Assembly (NCBI RefSeq): GCF_003268635.1
Contig: NZ_CP029639.1
Location: 2,801,501 to 2,865,500, forward strand
Length of the DNA: 64,000 bases
Direction of reading: 5' to 3'
Source: Paenibacillus sp. DCT19
GTDB taxonomy: Bacteria; Bacillota; Bacilli; Paenibacillales; Paenibacillaceae
Shown: piece after piece, positions 62,795 to 64,000 of the stretch
How the letters are laid out: each line of letters opens with the position of its first letter
Position numbering within the stretch: the stretch's first letter is position 1
Translations under genes and position numbers: made by a program
Notes under the pieces: generated by a model
Seen by the model: only the letters and a program-made list of their open reading frames with translations
Database searches by the model: none
Told to the model about the DNA's origin: nothing

Positions 62795-63670
62795 ATGAAG
62801 AGAACGAATCAGAACACAGTGAAACCTAAAATGGTGTTTATTGATATTGATGGTACGTTGGTAGATGATGAAGGGAACATTCCGTTATCAGCACGACAAG
62901 CTTGTCAAAAAGCACGCGAGAATGGGCATTTGCTTTATCTTTGTACAGGTCGTTCCAAGGCTGAGGTCTATGATGCGATCTGGGAAGTGGGGTTTGATGG
63001 CCTGATTGGTGCAGGCGGCGGTTATGTGGAATTTGGCGAACAGGTGTTATATCACAAAAAGGTTACAGTCGAAGCTGTACGCCAGATGGTTGATTTTTTC
63101 AACGAACATGACATTGATTTCTTTCTGGAATCGAACTCCGCACTTTATGGCAGCCGGAACCTGCAAGGTCACCTTGAGCGACGCATATATGGCGACATAG
63201 ATAATAATCCATTAGCACGAGCCAAAAAAGAGCAACAGCCTCATCCTTTTATTGCAGGGATCACCTATGGTGAAACAGATCTGTATAAGCAGGACGTCAA
63301 CAAGGTTTGTTTTCTGGAGAGTCCTTCAGTACCGTTTGAACGGATTAAACAGGAGTTTGATGGAAAGTTCGGTGTCATTCAATGCACTGTGCCCATCTTT
63401 GGAGAAGGTAGTGGAGAACTCACGATACTAGGTGTACACAAGGCTGCCGCGATCGCTGATCTGATCGATCATGTAGGGATAAGCCGAGAAGAGACCATTG
63501 CTATCGGTGATGGGATGAATGACGTGGAGATGTTAGAATTCTGTCATGTAGGCATTGCAATGGGCAATGCGAAACCTGGACTAAAAGCGATTGCAGACGA
63601 TGTCACGGGAACTGTCCAAGAGGATGGGTTATACCATAGCTTTGTGAAGTACGGGTTAATTATAGGGTAG
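62795..63670 (+). CDS. HAD superfamily Cof-type phosphatase
   Basis: A 291-residue phosphatase. The nucleophile motif is FIDIDGTLVDDEGN, motif II is LYLCTGRS, and motif IV is AIGDGMNDVEMLE; the Cof-type cap lies between about 85 and 200. It likely dephosphorylates a sugar phosphate or a flavin/pyridoxal compound; the specificity cannot be read. ATG 62795 follows GAGGGA; ATG 62780 has no site. Confidence 0.92.
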   Translation: MKRTNQNTVKPKMVFIDIDGTLVDDEGNIPLSARQACQKARENGHLLYLCTGRSKAEVYDAIWEVGFDGLIGAGGGYVEFGEQVLYHKKVTVEAVRQMVDFFNEHDIDFFLESNSALYGSRNLQGHLERRIYGDIDNNPLARAKKEQQPHPFIAGITYGETDLYKQDVNKVCFLESPSVPFERIKQEFDGKFGVIQCTVPIFGEGSGELTILGVHKAAAIADLIDHVGISREETIAIGDGMNDVEMLEFCHVGIAMGNAKPGLKAIADDVTGTVQEDGLYHSFVKYGLIIG

Positions 63671-63753
63671 CTCCAGCTTTGTGGGTGTGGAGGAACAAAG
63701 ACCATTGAAGTCTAAGTGCACCCATATATGGTGAAAGGACGGTTGATGAATGA

Positions 63754-64000
63754 ATGTCGGATCTGATGAAAATGGAATTCGAAATTACGGCCTTTGGATT
63801 AGAAGGTCACGAGGGGTATTTCGAGGCTTATCGCCAGAATGAGATTGTTCACACAAAACTGGTATCGAGAGACACCACGTTAGGGGAAGTCGAAGTGGTC
63901 ATTAAGGAACTGATGGCAGAGATCCGTCAGGAATTCATTCAGCCACCAGAATACGTTAATGCCAAAGTCGTTTTGAGGGTGAAAAGCGAGAATGGAGAAT
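63754..64000 (+). CDS. Hypothetical protein (3' partial)
   Basis: The frame is open from ATG 63754 to the window end, giving 82 residues so far (starting MSDLMKMEFEITAFGLEGHE). It is acidic, mixed alpha/beta in look and without a signal peptide. AAAGGA lies 15 bases upstream, a long spacing, so the start is uncertain. No family is recognised. Confidence 0.55.
   Translation, partial: MSDLMKMEFEITAFGLEGHEGYFEAYRQNEIVHTKLVSRDTTLGEVEVVIKELMAEIRQEFIQPPEYVNAKVVLRVKSENGE

Overview
The window looks like Paenibacillus or a close relative in the Bacillales. It has moderately low G+C, strong AGGAGG-type ribosome binding sites, a CotF-like spore coat gene, a nitrate-respiration block ordered as in Bacillus, and LicT/RAT-controlled beta-glucoside operons. 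No rRNA, tRNA, CRISPR array or prophage was seen.

Layout. (1) 1-6.9 kb holds nitrate/nitrite respiration genes: a nitrate transporter fused to a PAS domain, two Crp/Fnr regulators of different types, a YwiC protein, a ZIP metal transporter, a YlbF-like protein with a Cys-rich tail, and the copper nitrite reductase nirK. Three Fnr/Crp-type boxes lie here. A short inverted-repeat element sits between nirK and its likely promoter. (2) 7-13.2 kb is accessory: a zinc-ribbon protein, an exported protein, two SUKH (SMI1/KNR4) proteins, a beta-propeller, a Gly/Pro-repeat protein and a leucine-rich-repeat protein. Related immunity-like genes recur at 26.3 kb (ankyrin-SUKH fusion) and 62.3 kb. (3) 13.4-20.7 kb carries a cupin, an ECF41 sigma factor with its carboxymuconolactone decarboxylase-like partner and a matching promoter, a spore coat protein and two serine hydrolases. 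(4) 21-26.2 kb is an ABC exporter followed by a TetR repressor with a perfect 19-bp operator and an MFS exporter. (5) 29.6-33.7 kb is a compact MCP-CheW-CheA chemosensory operon. (6) 34.8-38.6 kb is zwf-tal-gnd (pentose phosphate pathway), divergent from a LysR regulator.

(7) 40-60.2 kb is sugar catabolism. There are three beta-glucoside cassettes with six RAT antiterminator targets, two LicT-type antiterminators, three PTS IIBCA permeases and two phospho-beta-glucosidases. An alpha-L-rhamnosidase, its AraC regulator and an acyltransferase lie between cassettes 1 and 2. A group II intron of class C type sits directly behind a terminator between cassettes 2 and 3. Cassette 2 has licT and PTS but no glycosidase; cassette 3 has PTS and glycosidase but no licT, so the two probably work as one regulon. 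(8) 60.3-64 kb holds a subtilisin-like protease, an acetyltransferase, a SUKH protein, a HAD phosphatase and a partial gene.

The main caution is sequence quality. Fifteen frame breaks in 13 genes are each repaired by adding one base, nearly always a G or C in a run of G or C, and every repaired gene regains its family's length. I read these as homopolymer undercalls and annotate the genes as whole, with the break noted.
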